A stretch of 64,000 bases of DNA from an uncultured Draconibacterium sp. (GCF_963676735.1 NZ_OY781464.1:281001-345000), one strand, 5' to 3'. Numbered from the stretch's first letter, positions 16,903 through 26,465 are shown. Numbers and translations: made by a program. Notes: generated from the letters alone by a model not told the origin.

Positions 16903-17603
16903 GCAAGAAGTTTATAGATATAGAAGACAATAATCAATTCGGCCTTTCAACGGGAGACTTAATGGCTGCATTGTTATTGATATTCGTGCTTTTGCTTATT
17001 GGAACAATGCTAAAGTTACAAGAGGAGTTTGATAGTAAAAGTGATATTGCTGAAAGATATAAGGAATTGCAGATTGATATATACAAAGACCTATATGAAG
17101 AATTTGAAACGGACTTAGAGGTATGGCAAGCAGAAATTGATTCAAGTCTAACCGTTCGGTTTAAGGAGCCAGATGTATTATTTGATGCAGGAAGCTCAAA
17201 TTTAAAGGAATCATTTTCTGATATTTTGGACGATTTTTTTCCACGGTACATAAAAGTTTTGCGTAAAGACAAATACGTTGACCACATAGAAGAAATTAGA
17301 ATAGAAGGTCACACTTCCATTGAGGGACGAAACGGCATGAGCGATAATGAGTCGTATTTCTATAATATGAAACTATCTCAGGACAGAACACGCTCTGTTT
17401 TGCAATATTGTTTGAATCTACTACAATCAGAAGTTTTTGACTGGACCAGAGATAGGGCAACTGCCAACGGCCTCTCCTCGGTTAAGCCAATAGCGGGAAA
17501 TGAAACGGAAGAAGACCGAAAACAAAACAGACGCGTTGAATTTCGAATAAAAACGGATGCAGAAAAGCAAATCAGAGAAATGCTAAGGTATGCCGAAAAC
17601 TAA
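16899..17603 (+). CDS. zorB: Zorya system ZorB (MotB/OmpA-like stator)
   Basis: A 234-residue protein with one N-terminal membrane helix. The proton-relay aspartate is D20 in STGDLMAALLLIFVLLL. It is followed by a linker helix and an OmpA-like peptidoglycan-binding domain (GHTS at 137-140, a conserved NRRVEFRI near the end). It anchors the ZorA ring to the cell wall and conducts protons. It overlaps zorA by 4 bases and zorC by 14 bases. Length and domain order are normal for the family. Confidence 0.93.
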   Translation: MSKKFIDIEDNNQFGLSTGDLMAALLLIFVLLLIGTMLKLQEEFDSKSDIAERYKELQIDIYKDLYEEFETDLEVWQAEIDSSLTVRFKEPDVLFDAGSSNLKESFSDILDDFFPRYIKVLRKDKYVDHIEEIRIEGHTSIEGRNGMSDNESYFYNMKLSQDRTRSVLQYCLNLLQSEVFDWTRDRATANGLSSVKPIAGNETEEDRKQNRRVEFRIKTDAEKQIREMLRYAEN

Positions 17604-19155
17604 TGAAATATTAAATTGGTATTTCAATATCTCTGAGATGAGATATGCAGCAGAGCATGTATTTTCATCAGAGACAAAGAATATTGTTAATATTTCGATA
17701 AAACAATTAAACCAATTATCAGAAAGGCTACCTGATGGAAACAAACTACCCGAAAGAGCATTAATTAAAGATGTATATCAGCTATTTCAAAGAGAATGCA
17801 ATCAAGAATATCATCAACTAGTTTCACTTTTCAGCAAAAGAGATGTAAGAATTCTTATTTATGCCCTAGATTATCAAACAGAACATGGTGGTGAAGTAAT
17901 TCTATTTTCAGATAAATTTGGAATTGCCAGGAGATTAATCCTCGACAAATGGAAAGATTCATTTACGATTAGTTTATGGCATCTGTTATTAAAGAACTGG
18001 AATAATTTACTGAGACACGAAAAGCAAAGAGACTTATTAACCCAATTGTTAAACACAAAATGTACGGATTATGAAGGCAGCAGAAAGAATATACTTGAAA
18101 TAAAAAAAATCATTAGCTTTTTCCTTAAAAAGGATTCACCAAAGCTATTTGCATCAAGTTTAATCAAATATAAAAAGTTGATTTCTGATGCTCATATAAC
18201 GTTAAAACAGAAAGATTCAATTCTGGTCTACGAATATTTTTCTTCTGTTGTAGAACAATATATTGAAGTGATTGATGTCAATTCCATTACTGGAGAAATC
18301 ACTGTTGCCATTTATACTTTTCTCAGAAAACACAACAATAAAAAAACGACCATTATATCCTGTTCGCAAATCATTAATTCTCAGAAATTCAATCCTTTTA
18401 TTGATATCGTAAAAAACCAAACGGTAGCTTTGATTGGAGACCCAGTGAAGGCTCACCTATGGAGGTTTGATGGTTTAACTATTACTCAGGAAGAGGCAGT
18501 TGAATCAGCTAGAAGAAAGTTAAACATCATTCTAAATAAACGCTTTATTAAAGTGTTTTTTGAGAAGTTGGTACAAGACGAAAGAAGAAAAAAGTATTGG
18601 CTTAAATTTATTGACAAAATTGACGATATAAAGTTTAGCGGAAACCAATACAACTTCCAATATCTTAAAAATATTGAAAGCATATCGAAATACGTTGATT
18701 CACGCTATAAAATCACGAGTAGAAGTCAGCCTACTTGCGCCCTAATAATTTATGCAAGAAATTTTGTATTTGTTGAGTTTACAGACACAGGAGCATTATA
18801 CATCTACAAACGAAGAAACTTCAGAGTAAATTTGAACGCCATAAATGGAATGGAAGATCTGAAAACATGGTCAAGATACGACTATGCCTGTAAGAATTCA
18901 GACACGAGTGGATATGTTGATTTGAATGAAGAAGGAAGAATAACCCATCAGGGGTACTGGGAAGGAAGAGTGGATGTTTGGATGAGAAAATATTTTACCA
19001 ACTCGGTCCTTGAAACACCTAAGAAAAGAAGCGATACTCCTTCAATAACAAACTCCGATATATTTTGGGAAAGCAAAACTCTGTATTGGAGTAAAATTAA
19101 ACAGCCTGGCTATACCTATTCCAGCAAAAAAGATGCCTGGTGGAAATCCAAATAA
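17590..19155 (+). CDS. zorC: Zorya system ZorC (EH-signature protein)
   Basis: A 521-residue soluble protein starting inside the zorB end. By position and by the pattern in its C-terminal half it is ZorC: the segment CALIIYARNFVFVEFTDTG followed by YIYKRR is the beta-strand block seen in EH-signature proteins, after a long helical N-terminal region. ZorC is a cytoplasmic, DNA-binding type I Zorya effector that acts with ZorD after stator activation (family knowledge). Sequence similarity alone is weak here; the operon context carries the assignment. Confidence 0.82.
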   Translation: MPKTNEILNWYFNISEMRYAAEHVFSSETKNIVNISIKQLNQLSERLPDGNKLPERALIKDVYQLFQRECNQEYHQLVSLFSKRDVRILIYALDYQTEHGGEVILFSDKFGIARRLILDKWKDSFTISLWHLLLKNWNNLLRHEKQRDLLTQLLNTKCTDYEGSRKNILEIKKIISFFLKKDSPKLFASSLIKYKKLISDAHITLKQKDSILVYEYFSSVVEQYIEVIDVNSITGEITVAIYTFLRKHNNKKTTIISCSQIINSQKFNPFIDIVKNQTVALIGDPVKAHLWRFDGLTITQEEAVESARRKLNIILNKRFIKVFFEKLVQDERRKKYWLKFIDKIDDIKFSGNQYNFQYLKNIESISKYVDSRYKITSRSQPTCALIIYARNFVFVEFTDTGALYIYKRRNFRVNLNAINGMEDLKTWSRYDYACKNSDTSGYVDLNEEGRITHQGYWEGRVDVWMRKYFTNSVLETPKKRSDTPSITNSDIFWESKTLYWSKIKQPGYTYSSKKDAWWKSK

Positions 19156-19162
19156 ACTTCTC

Positions 19163-22100
19163 ATGATAAAATTAAATTATTCAGATAAATATTTATCACT
19201 TCATCTTGAAAGTATTAATGGTAACAGATTAATATTTGAAGATTGGCTAAACCAGTTGAGCAACCCCACGATTTATAACGTTCTAAATGATTTAATGGTC
19301 AATGGTTCTGCATCATTAAATGAAGACAAGGAAGTAATAATCTTATATGAGGATTTATCGCAACTGGATGAATTTGAGCGTTCATCTCTAACACTTCCCA
19401 AACCTTATCCTTTTGACATTTTTATTGACCTAGTTGGAAGTGGATTAAAGGATTTAAACTTAAAGCTAAAGTATTCGTTCCAGGATTTCGCACATGGTAA
19501 TGGTTCGGGTAATATTTTGTTTCGACAGGAACAAAGAAATGGGGCCTATTTAAATAACGATACGGAATATCTGCTCAGTTCGCAACAGTTTCTATTAATC
19601 GAAGAAATAGATAGATTTAATACTATCACATTTAATAATTCAAATGAATTATTAAAATCAATTTCAAAAATTCAGGAGTTAGCAGCAAATGCAAATGCTG
19701 TCCTTTCAAAGATCCTGGTTGACACAACAATTGTAGCACCCGACAAGGTAAAAATTGAACTTGAAGAAATCGCAAAAGATAAGTACCGCCTAAAACCAAC
19801 AATTGAAAATATTGACAATGATAAGTTTCAGAAGTCGTTTGGAATCTTCCCACGAGTAAAATCAGAATACAGTTTCAAGGAGGACAACAAAAAAGTGCGA
19901 GTTGTAATTGATAACGAGGAAGATGAAAGCGGGAATAGTATCCAGTCGGAACTAGGCAAACTCAAAAGAAAGCATACATTTAGTTCAACCGAAATAAACG
20001 AAATGTACAATGCTCCAACAAAGTTTTGGGATACTGATATATTTGATTTGAATGAATTTGGAGAGCGTGTATTAGAATTAGGAGTATACAAACCAAAATT
20101 TTATCCATTTATAAGTCCATATAAATCACAGTGGATTCCTGGTATTGTAATCGAAGATAAAAAAGAAGGGAGTAGACTTCTTACCATTAAAAACAATATA
20201 GAACTAGCAGAGCTTAAGGAACTGGTGAACCAGAGTAAAGCAAGAGGAGAAAACTCAGTAACTTTTAAAAATGAAGAATTAGACCTTGCTTATATTCCTT
20301 CCATAATTGAAAATGCAGAAAAACAGTTAAGTTCTCCAAATAAACCAATTACTAATCCTGATAAGGAAAATGAAAAACCTGAAAACGAAACCAAGGTTCT
20401 AATTATTAAGGAAAATACAGAACAGGCTGAGTACACAGAATCTGAAAAAGTAATAGCCGATATCCAATATAATTTCCAATCAATTAATAATCTATCAAGT
20501 AAAATCAAATTAAAAGATCATCAACGAGATGGAATTGCCTGGTTACAAACATTATCCAAACCACCATATTCTTTACCAGGTGTTTTGCTGGCTGATGATA
20601 TGGGGCTTGGTAAAACCTTACAGGTACTTTATTTTGTTGAGTGGTATACTCAAAACATCAATAAGAAACCTATTTTGGTTGTTGCCCCTGTTTCCTTACT
20701 TGAAAACTGGCAAAATGAATACCAAAAATTCTTTCCAAATGCATACCTAAAAACGGTAACGCTTTGGGGAAGCAACGTTAGAAATTATATTCTACCAAAT
20801 GACAAACCTCAAACAATTAAAAACTTAAGCGGCCAATCTATATTTTTAACCACCTATGAAACATTACGAAAACAACAAATCCCTTTGGGTTTGATTAATT
20901 GGGGAGTTATTATTCTTGACGAAGCACAAAAGATAAAAACACCTGGCACCTTTGTTACAAATGCAGCCAAGGCATTAAAATCTGAATTTAAGATAGCAAT
21001 GACAGGTACACCTGTAGAAAATACACTCATGGACTTATGGTGTATTGTCGATTTTTGCAGCCCAGGATTATTAGAAAATGCAAAATTATTTGCATCAAAA
21101 TTTCAAAAACCGCTCAAGGATGAGAATACTGATTACAAAGAATTGTCAGAAACATTAAGAGGCAAAATTGGGGACACTCTGCTAAGAAGAATGAAAACTG
21201 ACGTTGCCAAGGATTTACCTAATATTGAATACCTAAAGCATAAAGAAGTAATGCCTCCAGAACAGTTCAACTTATACATGAATGAACTTTCCGAAATTGA
21301 ACGACTAAAGGGAGATTCGGAAAATAGAAATCCTGTTTTGCAAGGAATTTTCAACTTGAGGAGTATTTCCGACCATCCGTATTTGAAACACTATCAAATT
21401 GAGAACATAAAGACTGATGAGCTAATAAAAACTTCTGCAAAATTGAAAAAAGTAGTTGCTATTCTTGATAATATTAAGAATCAAAATGAAAAAGCAATAC
21501 TTTTTACCGAAAACAAATCTATGCAAAGAGTGCTTCGCAGAATTATTGCTGAACATTTTGAAATCAATTCATCAATTATCAACGGAGAAACACCAACCAG
21601 CAAATCCAAAAACAACAAAACAAAACTTTCAAGGCAACAAGAAATTGATAAGTATCAGGAAAAGGACGGTTTTAATGTGATTATAATGTCTCCTGTTGCT
21701 GCTGGTTTTGGATTGAATATTACGGAAGCAAATCATGTGATACATTATACAAGACACTGGAATCCTGCCAAAGAGCAACAAGCAACCGACAGAGCATATA
21801 GAATTGGGCAAAAGAAACCAGTAAAAGTGTATTATCCACTTGCTGTATCTCCAGACAACGAAATGAAAACTTTCGATATTATTTTAGATGAACTTTTATC
21901 CAGAAAATCTCATCTGGCAACTAGTACGCTCTTCCCTACGGAACAAATTGAAATTGGAAAAGATGACTTTATTAATTCGATTAATGCACCTAATTCTGAG
22001 GAAAAAATCATTGAACTTGACAAAATTGAGTCTCTTGACAAACTTCAACCACTTGTTTTTGAAGCAGCTATAGCGCTTTTATTAGAAAAAGCGCATGGTG

Positions 22101-22444
22101 GTAATACGTGGCTCACCCCAAAATCAAATGATAAAGGTGCAGATATAATACATTTCAAGGACGGAGAGAATACTCTTATACAAATCAAACAGAGTTCCTC
22201 AAGATTAGGTATAGAATCGGGACAAGAAATTAGTTATGCTTTACCTGAATATAACAAAAAATATGAGTGTATTTTTAAACCACAAGTAATTACAAATAAC
22301 TATTTCAATCAATCTGCAATTGAATTAGCAAAGCAGCACGATGTTGAACTAGTTAATAGAGAATCTGTCAATTCATGGATAGTGGAACACCCTTTAAAAT
22401 TTGATGATATTGATAGAAAATTGAGACAAAGAGTTGAGAACTAA
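19163..22444 (+). CDS. zorD: Zorya system ZorD (SNF2 helicase with Mrr-like nuclease)
   Basis: A roughly 1093-residue effector. The N-terminal 440 residues are a variable domain. The SNF2/Swi2 ATPase follows: Walker A DDMGLGKT (about 478-485), DEAQ near 585, and the C-terminal helicase half ending in QQATDRAYRIGQKK (about 870). Residues about 955-1085 form an Mrr-like PD-(D/E)XK domain: KGADII, then QIKQ about 14 residues later. Activated ZorD degrades invading DNA. I chose the ATG at 19163, 7 bases after the zorC stop; an ATG at 19133 in frame would overlap zorC and add 10 residues. Confidence 0.92.
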   Translation: MIKLNYSDKYLSLHLESINGNRLIFEDWLNQLSNPTIYNVLNDLMVNGSASLNEDKEVIILYEDLSQLDEFERSSLTLPKPYPFDIFIDLVGSGLKDLNLKLKYSFQDFAHGNGSGNILFRQEQRNGAYLNNDTEYLLSSQQFLLIEEIDRFNTITFNNSNELLKSISKIQELAANANAVLSKILVDTTIVAPDKVKIELEEIAKDKYRLKPTIENIDNDKFQKSFGIFPRVKSEYSFKEDNKKVRVVIDNEEDESGNSIQSELGKLKRKHTFSSTEINEMYNAPTKFWDTDIFDLNEFGERVLELGVYKPKFYPFISPYKSQWIPGIVIEDKKEGSRLLTIKNNIELAELKELVNQSKARGENSVTFKNEELDLAYIPSIIENAEKQLSSPNKPITNPDKENEKPENETKVLIIKENTEQAEYTESEKVIADIQYNFQSINNLSSKIKLKDHQRDGIAWLQTLSKPPYSLPGVLLADDMGLGKTLQVLYFVEWYTQNINKKPILVVAPVSLLENWQNEYQKFFPNAYLKTVTLWGSNVRNYILPNDKPQTIKNLSGQSIFLTTYETLRKQQIPLGLINWGVIILDEAQKIKTPGTFVTNAAKALKSEFKIAMTGTPVENTLMDLWCIVDFCSPGLLENAKLFASKFQKPLKDENTDYKELSETLRGKIGDTLLRRMKTDVAKDLPNIEYLKHKEVMPPEQFNLYMNELSEIERLKGDSENRNPVLQGIFNLRSISDHPYLKHYQIENIKTDELIKTSAKLKKVVAILDNIKNQNEKAILFTENKSMQRVLRRIIAEHFEINSSIINGETPTSKSKNNKTKLSRQQEIDKYQEKDGFNVIIMSPVAAGFGLNITEANHVIHYTRHWNPAKEQQATDRAYRIGQKKPVKVYYPLAVSPDNEMKTFDIILDELLSRKSHLATSTLFPTEQIEIGKDDFINSINAPNSEEKIIELDKIESLDKLQPLVFEAAIALLLEKAHGGNTWLTPKSNDKGADIIHFKDGENTLIQIKQSSSRLGIESGQEISYALPEYNKKYECIFKPQVITNNYFNQSAIELAKQHDVELVNRESVNSWIVEHPLKFDDIDRKLRQRVEN

Positions 22445-22532
22445 TTTCCATAAGCAACAAAGCCTTAACAATCTCATCCAAAGAATTTAAGATATTCTCG
22501 GACACATAGAAATAGAACAAAAAAAACTGAAT

Positions 22533-23804
22533 ATGAATGAAATTATCTGCCCACATTGTAAAAAGGTTTTCAAAGTAGATGAAGCAGGATTTGCTGATAT
22601 ACTTAAACAAGTTCGTGACCATCAATTCGATAAAGAGCTGAAAGAAAGACTGGCTCTTGCTAACACCGAAAAAGAAAATGCGATCAAGCTTGCTGAAGCA
22701 AACCTAAGAAGCTCATTACAAGAACAACTTGCTAAGAAAGACAATGAGCTAACTGCACTAAAAGCAAAAAGTGAAAGTGAACTTGCCGAGAAACTAGCAA
22801 AAAAAGAATCGGAAATTTCGGTGTTAAATTCAAAAATTGAGAATGCAAACGTTCAGAAATCTCTGGAAATAAAAGAAGCTGTTCAAAAGATAGAAAAAGA
22901 GCGAGACGAATTAGCTAATAACATAAAGACAAAAGACCTTGAAAAACTAAATCTGGAGAATTCATTGAAACAGCAATTTTCAACCGAATTACAAAATAAA
23001 GATGCCATAATAAAATATAAGGATGAAGAGATTGAACGTGTCAGGGATATGAAGTTGAAACTTTCAACCAAGATGTTGGGTGAAACTCTGGAACAACATT
23101 GTGAAATTGAATTTAATAAGCTTCGGGCAACTGCGTTCCAAAATGCTTATTTCGAAAAAGATAATGATGCCAGTGGCGGAACTAAGGGCGACTATATTTA
23201 CAAAGAGACAGACGATGACGGAAATGAAATCATTTCGATAATGTTTGAAATGAAAAACGAAAATGATGAAACAGCCACTAAAAAGCGAAATGAAGACTTT
23301 TTTGCAAAATTAGACAAAGATAGAAATGGCAAAAAATGTGAATATGCAGTCCTGGTTTCGCTATTAGAATCTGAAAATGAATATTACAACAATGGAATTG
23401 TAGATGTATCATACAAATTCAATAAGATGTATGTAATACGACCCCAGTTTTTCATTCCGATTATAACACTTTTGAGAAATGCGGCTATGAATTCTTTGAA
23501 ATATAAGCAAGAGCTTAATTTGATGAGAAGCCAAAATATTGATATTACCAATTTTGAAGATAAAATAACCAAGTTCAGGGACGGATTTGCCAAGAACTAC
23601 ATTTCAGCCTCTAATCATTTTCAAAAAGCAATTGAGGAAATTGATAAGTCAATCGCCAGAATGCAAGCAGTTAAAAAAGAACTAACAACAAGTGAGAATC
23701 AGTTGCGATTGGCTAATAAGAAAGCTGAAGATTTAACTATTAAAAAATTAACTTATGGAAATCCTACGATGAAAGCAAAGTTTGATGGGCTTTCGGAAAG
23801 TTAG
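22533..23804 (+). CDS. DUF2130 coiled-coil protein
   Basis: A 423-residue protein of the DUF2130 type. It begins with a CPHC zinc-knuckle-like start (C6-C9) and KVFKVDEAGFADILKQVRD, then a long charged coiled coil (about 40-165), then a globular part with GDYIYKETDDDGNEIISIMFEMKNE, whose spaced acids and the E-x-K-like FEMKNE resemble a degenerate PD-(D/E)XK core. The biochemical function is unknown. It starts 88 bases after zorD on the same strand and is followed by an HNH nuclease gene after 27 bases, so it belongs to a nucleic-acid-directed module. Confidence 0.85.
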   Translation: MNEIICPHCKKVFKVDEAGFADILKQVRDHQFDKELKERLALANTEKENAIKLAEANLRSSLQEQLAKKDNELTALKAKSESELAEKLAKKESEISVLNSKIENANVQKSLEIKEAVQKIEKERDELANNIKTKDLEKLNLENSLKQQFSTELQNKDAIIKYKDEEIERVRDMKLKLSTKMLGETLEQHCEIEFNKLRATAFQNAYFEKDNDASGGTKGDYIYKETDDDGNEIISIMFEMKNENDETATKKRNEDFFAKLDKDRNGKKCEYAVLVSLLESENEYYNNGIVDVSYKFNKMYVIRPQFFIPIITLLRNAAMNSLKYKQELNLMRSQNIDITNFEDKITKFRDGFAKNYISASNHFQKAIEEIDKSIARMQAVKKELTTSENQLRLANKKAEDLTIKKLTYGNPTMKAKFDGLSES

Positions 23805-23831
23805 TTAAAAGATAAATATAGTATTCAGAAT

Positions 23832-24437
23832 ATGTCATCATACAAAGCAAAAGCAAAACAGAGTTTCAGTACTCGGCTCCGGTTCTTCAAATTTAATTGT
23901 GTTATAAATGATGTGCCATTTACTAAAGAAAACTTTTTGAGCTTCAAAACCGAAGAACACGAAAATTTAATCAATATGTATACAGCACAATACTGTCAAT
24001 GGAATGAGACAGATAATTTAGAAGATATAACGAAGAAGCTAACTGTTCGAGAAGCATATGAAGCAATGGAGCAATTAAATCTCTCTGATGATTCGGATTG
24101 GTTCAGCGACTACTTCGAACAGTTTGAATACCGATATCCTGCTGAGGTGTTTAGAAAGCATAGTAAAGCGGATACATGTGAATATTGCAAAATCACTTTA
24201 GAAACCATTAACCAATTAGCCAACAGTAAGAAAATCTTCAAAAAGCCATTTCAGCGTGGTTATACGATGGAGATTGATCGCAGGAAACCAAATCTCGAAT
24301 ACACCACAGAAAACTGCGTACCATGTTGTTATTGGTGCAACAATGCCAAAACGGATGAATTCACGGATGAAGAATTTATTCCGATAGCAAAAGAAATTAG
24401 AAAAGCACTTGAAAACCGATTCGCAGATGATAAGTGA
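23832..24437 (+). CDS. HNH-family nuclease
   Basis: A 201-residue protein with an HNH/treble-clef domain in its C-terminal half: C116-x2-C119, then TMEIDRRKPNLEYT, where ID (148-149) occupies the usual HH or DH position, N161, C166-x2-C169 and NNAKTDEFT (N170, K173). The zinc cysteines and the second-half N and K are intact. The first H appears replaced, as in many bacterial HNH variants. It is predicted to cut DNA or RNA. It overlaps the next gene by 11 bases and follows the DUF2130 gene by 27 bases. Confidence 0.82.
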   Translation: MSSYKAKAKQSFSTRLRFFKFNCVINDVPFTKENFLSFKTEEHENLINMYTAQYCQWNETDNLEDITKKLTVREAYEAMEQLNLSDDSDWFSDYFEQFEYRYPAEVFRKHSKADTCEYCKITLETINQLANSKKIFKKPFQRGYTMEIDRRKPNLEYTTENCVPCCYWCNNAKTDEFTDEEFIPIAKEIRKALENRFADDK

Positions 24438-25269
24438 CAATCAAATCAATACTGTTTATTTTAGTAACGTAACTCAGGAAACCTTTCCTAATGAAATTGC
24501 TAAACTAAAGAACCTAATTGAATCAGAAGCTTTTCATGTTGATCTAATAGCAGAAACCCAAGATTTCTATTGTCGTGATTTTATGCCCGTTCAAGTTGAT
24601 AAAAATGACTTTGTCCAATTTGTTTTTCGCCCCGCTACATATTTTGAACGTAAGGATTACAAACATATAAGTAATCCAGTCTCCATAGAGCTCTTCAATC
24701 GATTGTCGCGACCAAGGTACAGTCCACTTATTTTAGACGGAGGCAATATTGTTAGATGGGAAGACAAAGCTGTCATTACAAGGCGTGTTTTTAAAGACAA
24801 TTTATATCAGTTTCCCTCTGATGATGCTATTGTAGAAAGATTACAGTTTGACCTGAAATGTAAAGTTCTACTAATTGATGAATATCCTGAAGAGGCAACA
24901 GGTCATGCTGATGGATTGATCCGATTCATTGACTCTAAAACCGTTTTTATCAATGAGCCTGATCCAAAATTTCAAGACTGGGAAACCAAATTTAGAGCAG
25001 ACCTAAAAAACTATGGTTTAAAGCCTATTGAATTACCATGTGCGATGGGGAATAATTCAGAAACTGCTGATGGACTTTATATTAATTATTTACAAGTTGG
25101 TAAATTAATTGTCGTACCTCAATTTGATTTTCAAGAAACCGATGATGTAGCAGTCAAAACCATTAAAAAAAATGTTGGTTCCGATTTCAAAGTTGCGACA
25201 ATTCGTGCAACCTGGATTGCTAAGTATGGTGGAGTTTTAAATTGCAGTAGTTGGGGAATTTTGAAATAG
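24427..25269 (+). CDS. agmatine/peptidylarginine deiminase-like enzyme
   Basis: A 280-residue protein of the PAD_porph/agmatine deiminase fold. Visible are CRDFMP (R50, D51), DGGN (104-107), GHADG (159-163), a GLYINYLQ...VVPQF block, and a C-terminal GGVLNC with the likely catalytic C273. Family members hydrolyse guanidino groups of arginine or agmatine. Here the usual His before the Cys (GG-x-x-H-C) is N, so substrate or activity may differ. I chose the ATG at 24427; a TTG at 24409 would add 6 residues. The gene overlaps the HNH gene, which suggests a modifying role inside a defence module rather than polyamine metabolism. Confidence 0.83.
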   Translation: MISDNQINTVYFSNVTQETFPNEIAKLKNLIESEAFHVDLIAETQDFYCRDFMPVQVDKNDFVQFVFRPATYFERKDYKHISNPVSIELFNRLSRPRYSPLILDGGNIVRWEDKAVITRRVFKDNLYQFPSDDAIVERLQFDLKCKVLLIDEYPEEATGHADGLIRFIDSKTVFINEPDPKFQDWETKFRADLKNYGLKPIELPCAMGNNSETADGLYINYLQVGKLIVVPQFDFQETDDVAVKTIKKNVGSDFKVATIRATWIAKYGGVLNCSSWGILK

Positions 25270-25420
25270 CTTATATGTAATAAATAGCTAAATAAGTCTA
25301 CAAAATATCTGTTGATAAAATTTAATTCCTACAAATCAGCGATTTATACATGATGTTAATAATTCATTCCCAGATTGTATTATTCGTTTACTACCTTTAA
25401 ATGCATCTAAAAAACCAAAC

Positions 25421-26326
25421 ATGAGTGAATACAAAAGCATAAACGACTTGATAAAAAGCAGTCATTCTTTCGCTAAAACAAGCTATGGCACAGGAATTAA
25501 AGAGTTCTCAAAACTTAGTATTGAATTTAGTCCTGGACAAGTTGTATTAGTTGGCTCTAGACCAGCAGTCGGTCGCACCATGTTTTTATTGTTTTTGTAT
25601 CATTATTTTTGGAAGTCAAACGGATTACCTCAAGCTTATATTTCCAATGAAGAATGTGAAGAAAAGCTTCTACACAAACTTATTGCAACGACAACAGGCA
25701 TTACAATAAATAACATTATTGAGAAATTTGGCTCTCCTGAATTTCCTTACAGCGATATCTATTTAAGCAAGGACAATCTGCTAATGTTTTCGCAATCATC
25801 ATGGGAAGAATTGCGTGAGGAAATTATGTGGTTAATCAAAGAGAAAGGAATCAAATTTTTCTATCTCGATAAGATTCAAGGATTGCAAACCGATGAGACA
25901 TTCAGGAATCGTGACCAGCAACTTGGTTTTATTGCAAGAGAAATAAAAAAGATAGCCGTTCAAAATGAAGTGGTATTTTTTCTTGGATCTTCACTTAGTA
26001 GGTCAGTTGAACGTAGAGAGGGCAAACATCCATACCTCAGTGATATACGAGAATCTGGTGCATTAGAAGATTTTTGTGATACTATATTCTTAATTCACAG
26101 ACCAGAAGTTTATGGCATAACAGAAGATGAATGCGGAAATAGCTTATTAGGCATTGCCGAAATCTTAGTTAAAAAGAACAAACACGGTAGAACAGGGGAA
26201 TTGACTTTTAGATTCAATAACCAAATACCTCGATTCGAAGAAATAAAAGAAAACAAACAGTTGAATTTTACTGATAGATTCAACAATCAGACAGGAAATA
26301 ACACTGATAACGATACACCATTTTAA
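25421..26326 (+). CDS. retron-associated DnaB-like RecA-fold ATPase
   Basis: A 301-residue protein equal to the C-terminal ATPase domain of replicative helicase DnaB, without the N-terminal domain. The Walker A is GSRPAVGRT (45-53) with R52 where Lys is expected. The glutamate loop is SNEEC (76-80), Walker B ends at D150 (FFYLDKIQ), and the DnaB signature SDIRESGALE (207-216) is clear. The a1 end of the retron RNA overlaps its stop codon. Its position just before the msr-msd RNA and the reverse transcriptase marks it as the retron accessory or effector protein. It might act on replication forks or be an inactive ring subunit; this is inferred. Confidence 0.85.
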   Translation: MSEYKSINDLIKSSHSFAKTSYGTGIKEFSKLSIEFSPGQVVLVGSRPAVGRTMFLLFLYHYFWKSNGLPQAYISNEECEEKLLHKLIATTTGITINNIIEKFGSPEFPYSDIYLSKDNLLMFSQSSWEELREEIMWLIKEKGIKFFYLDKIQGLQTDETFRNRDQQLGFIAREIKKIAVQNEVVFFLGSSLSRSVERREGKHPYLSDIRESGALEDFCDTIFLIHRPEVYGITEDECGNSLLGIAEILVKKNKHGRTGELTFRFNNQIPRFEEIKENKQLNFTDRFNNQTGNNTDNDTPF

Positions 26327-26465
26327 ACTGCTGCCCGAAAGACTATGAGTGCACATAACTAACAGCACTGTTGGGTGGCGTTTCGCCACCTGTAGGTATT
26401 TTAATGGAGACACGTATTACTCATTCTTCGTAATACGATTGAAAGAGATAGTTGGGCAGTAGTTT
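26325..26465 (+). ncRNA. retron msr-msd RNA
   Basis: The ends pair as retron a1 and a2: AAACTGCTGCCC (26325-26336) against GGGCAGTAGTTT (26454-26465), 12 pairs with one G-U. Inside are AGTGC/GCACT (26348-26352 with 26365-26369), GGTGGCG/CGCCACC with a TTT loop (26374-26390), and CGTATTAC/GTAATACG with a 9-base loop (26413-26437), consistent with msr stem-loops followed by an msd hairpin. The reverse transcriptase ATG is 11 bases after a2. The branching guanosine and exact RNA ends cannot be fixed from sequence alone. Confidence 0.85.

Noticed and set aside
26374..26390. GGTGGCG/CGCCACC hairpin as a terminator of the DnaB-like gene
   Set aside because: No T-run follows, and it is better explained as an msr stem-loop inside the retron RNA with pairing a1/a2 ends.
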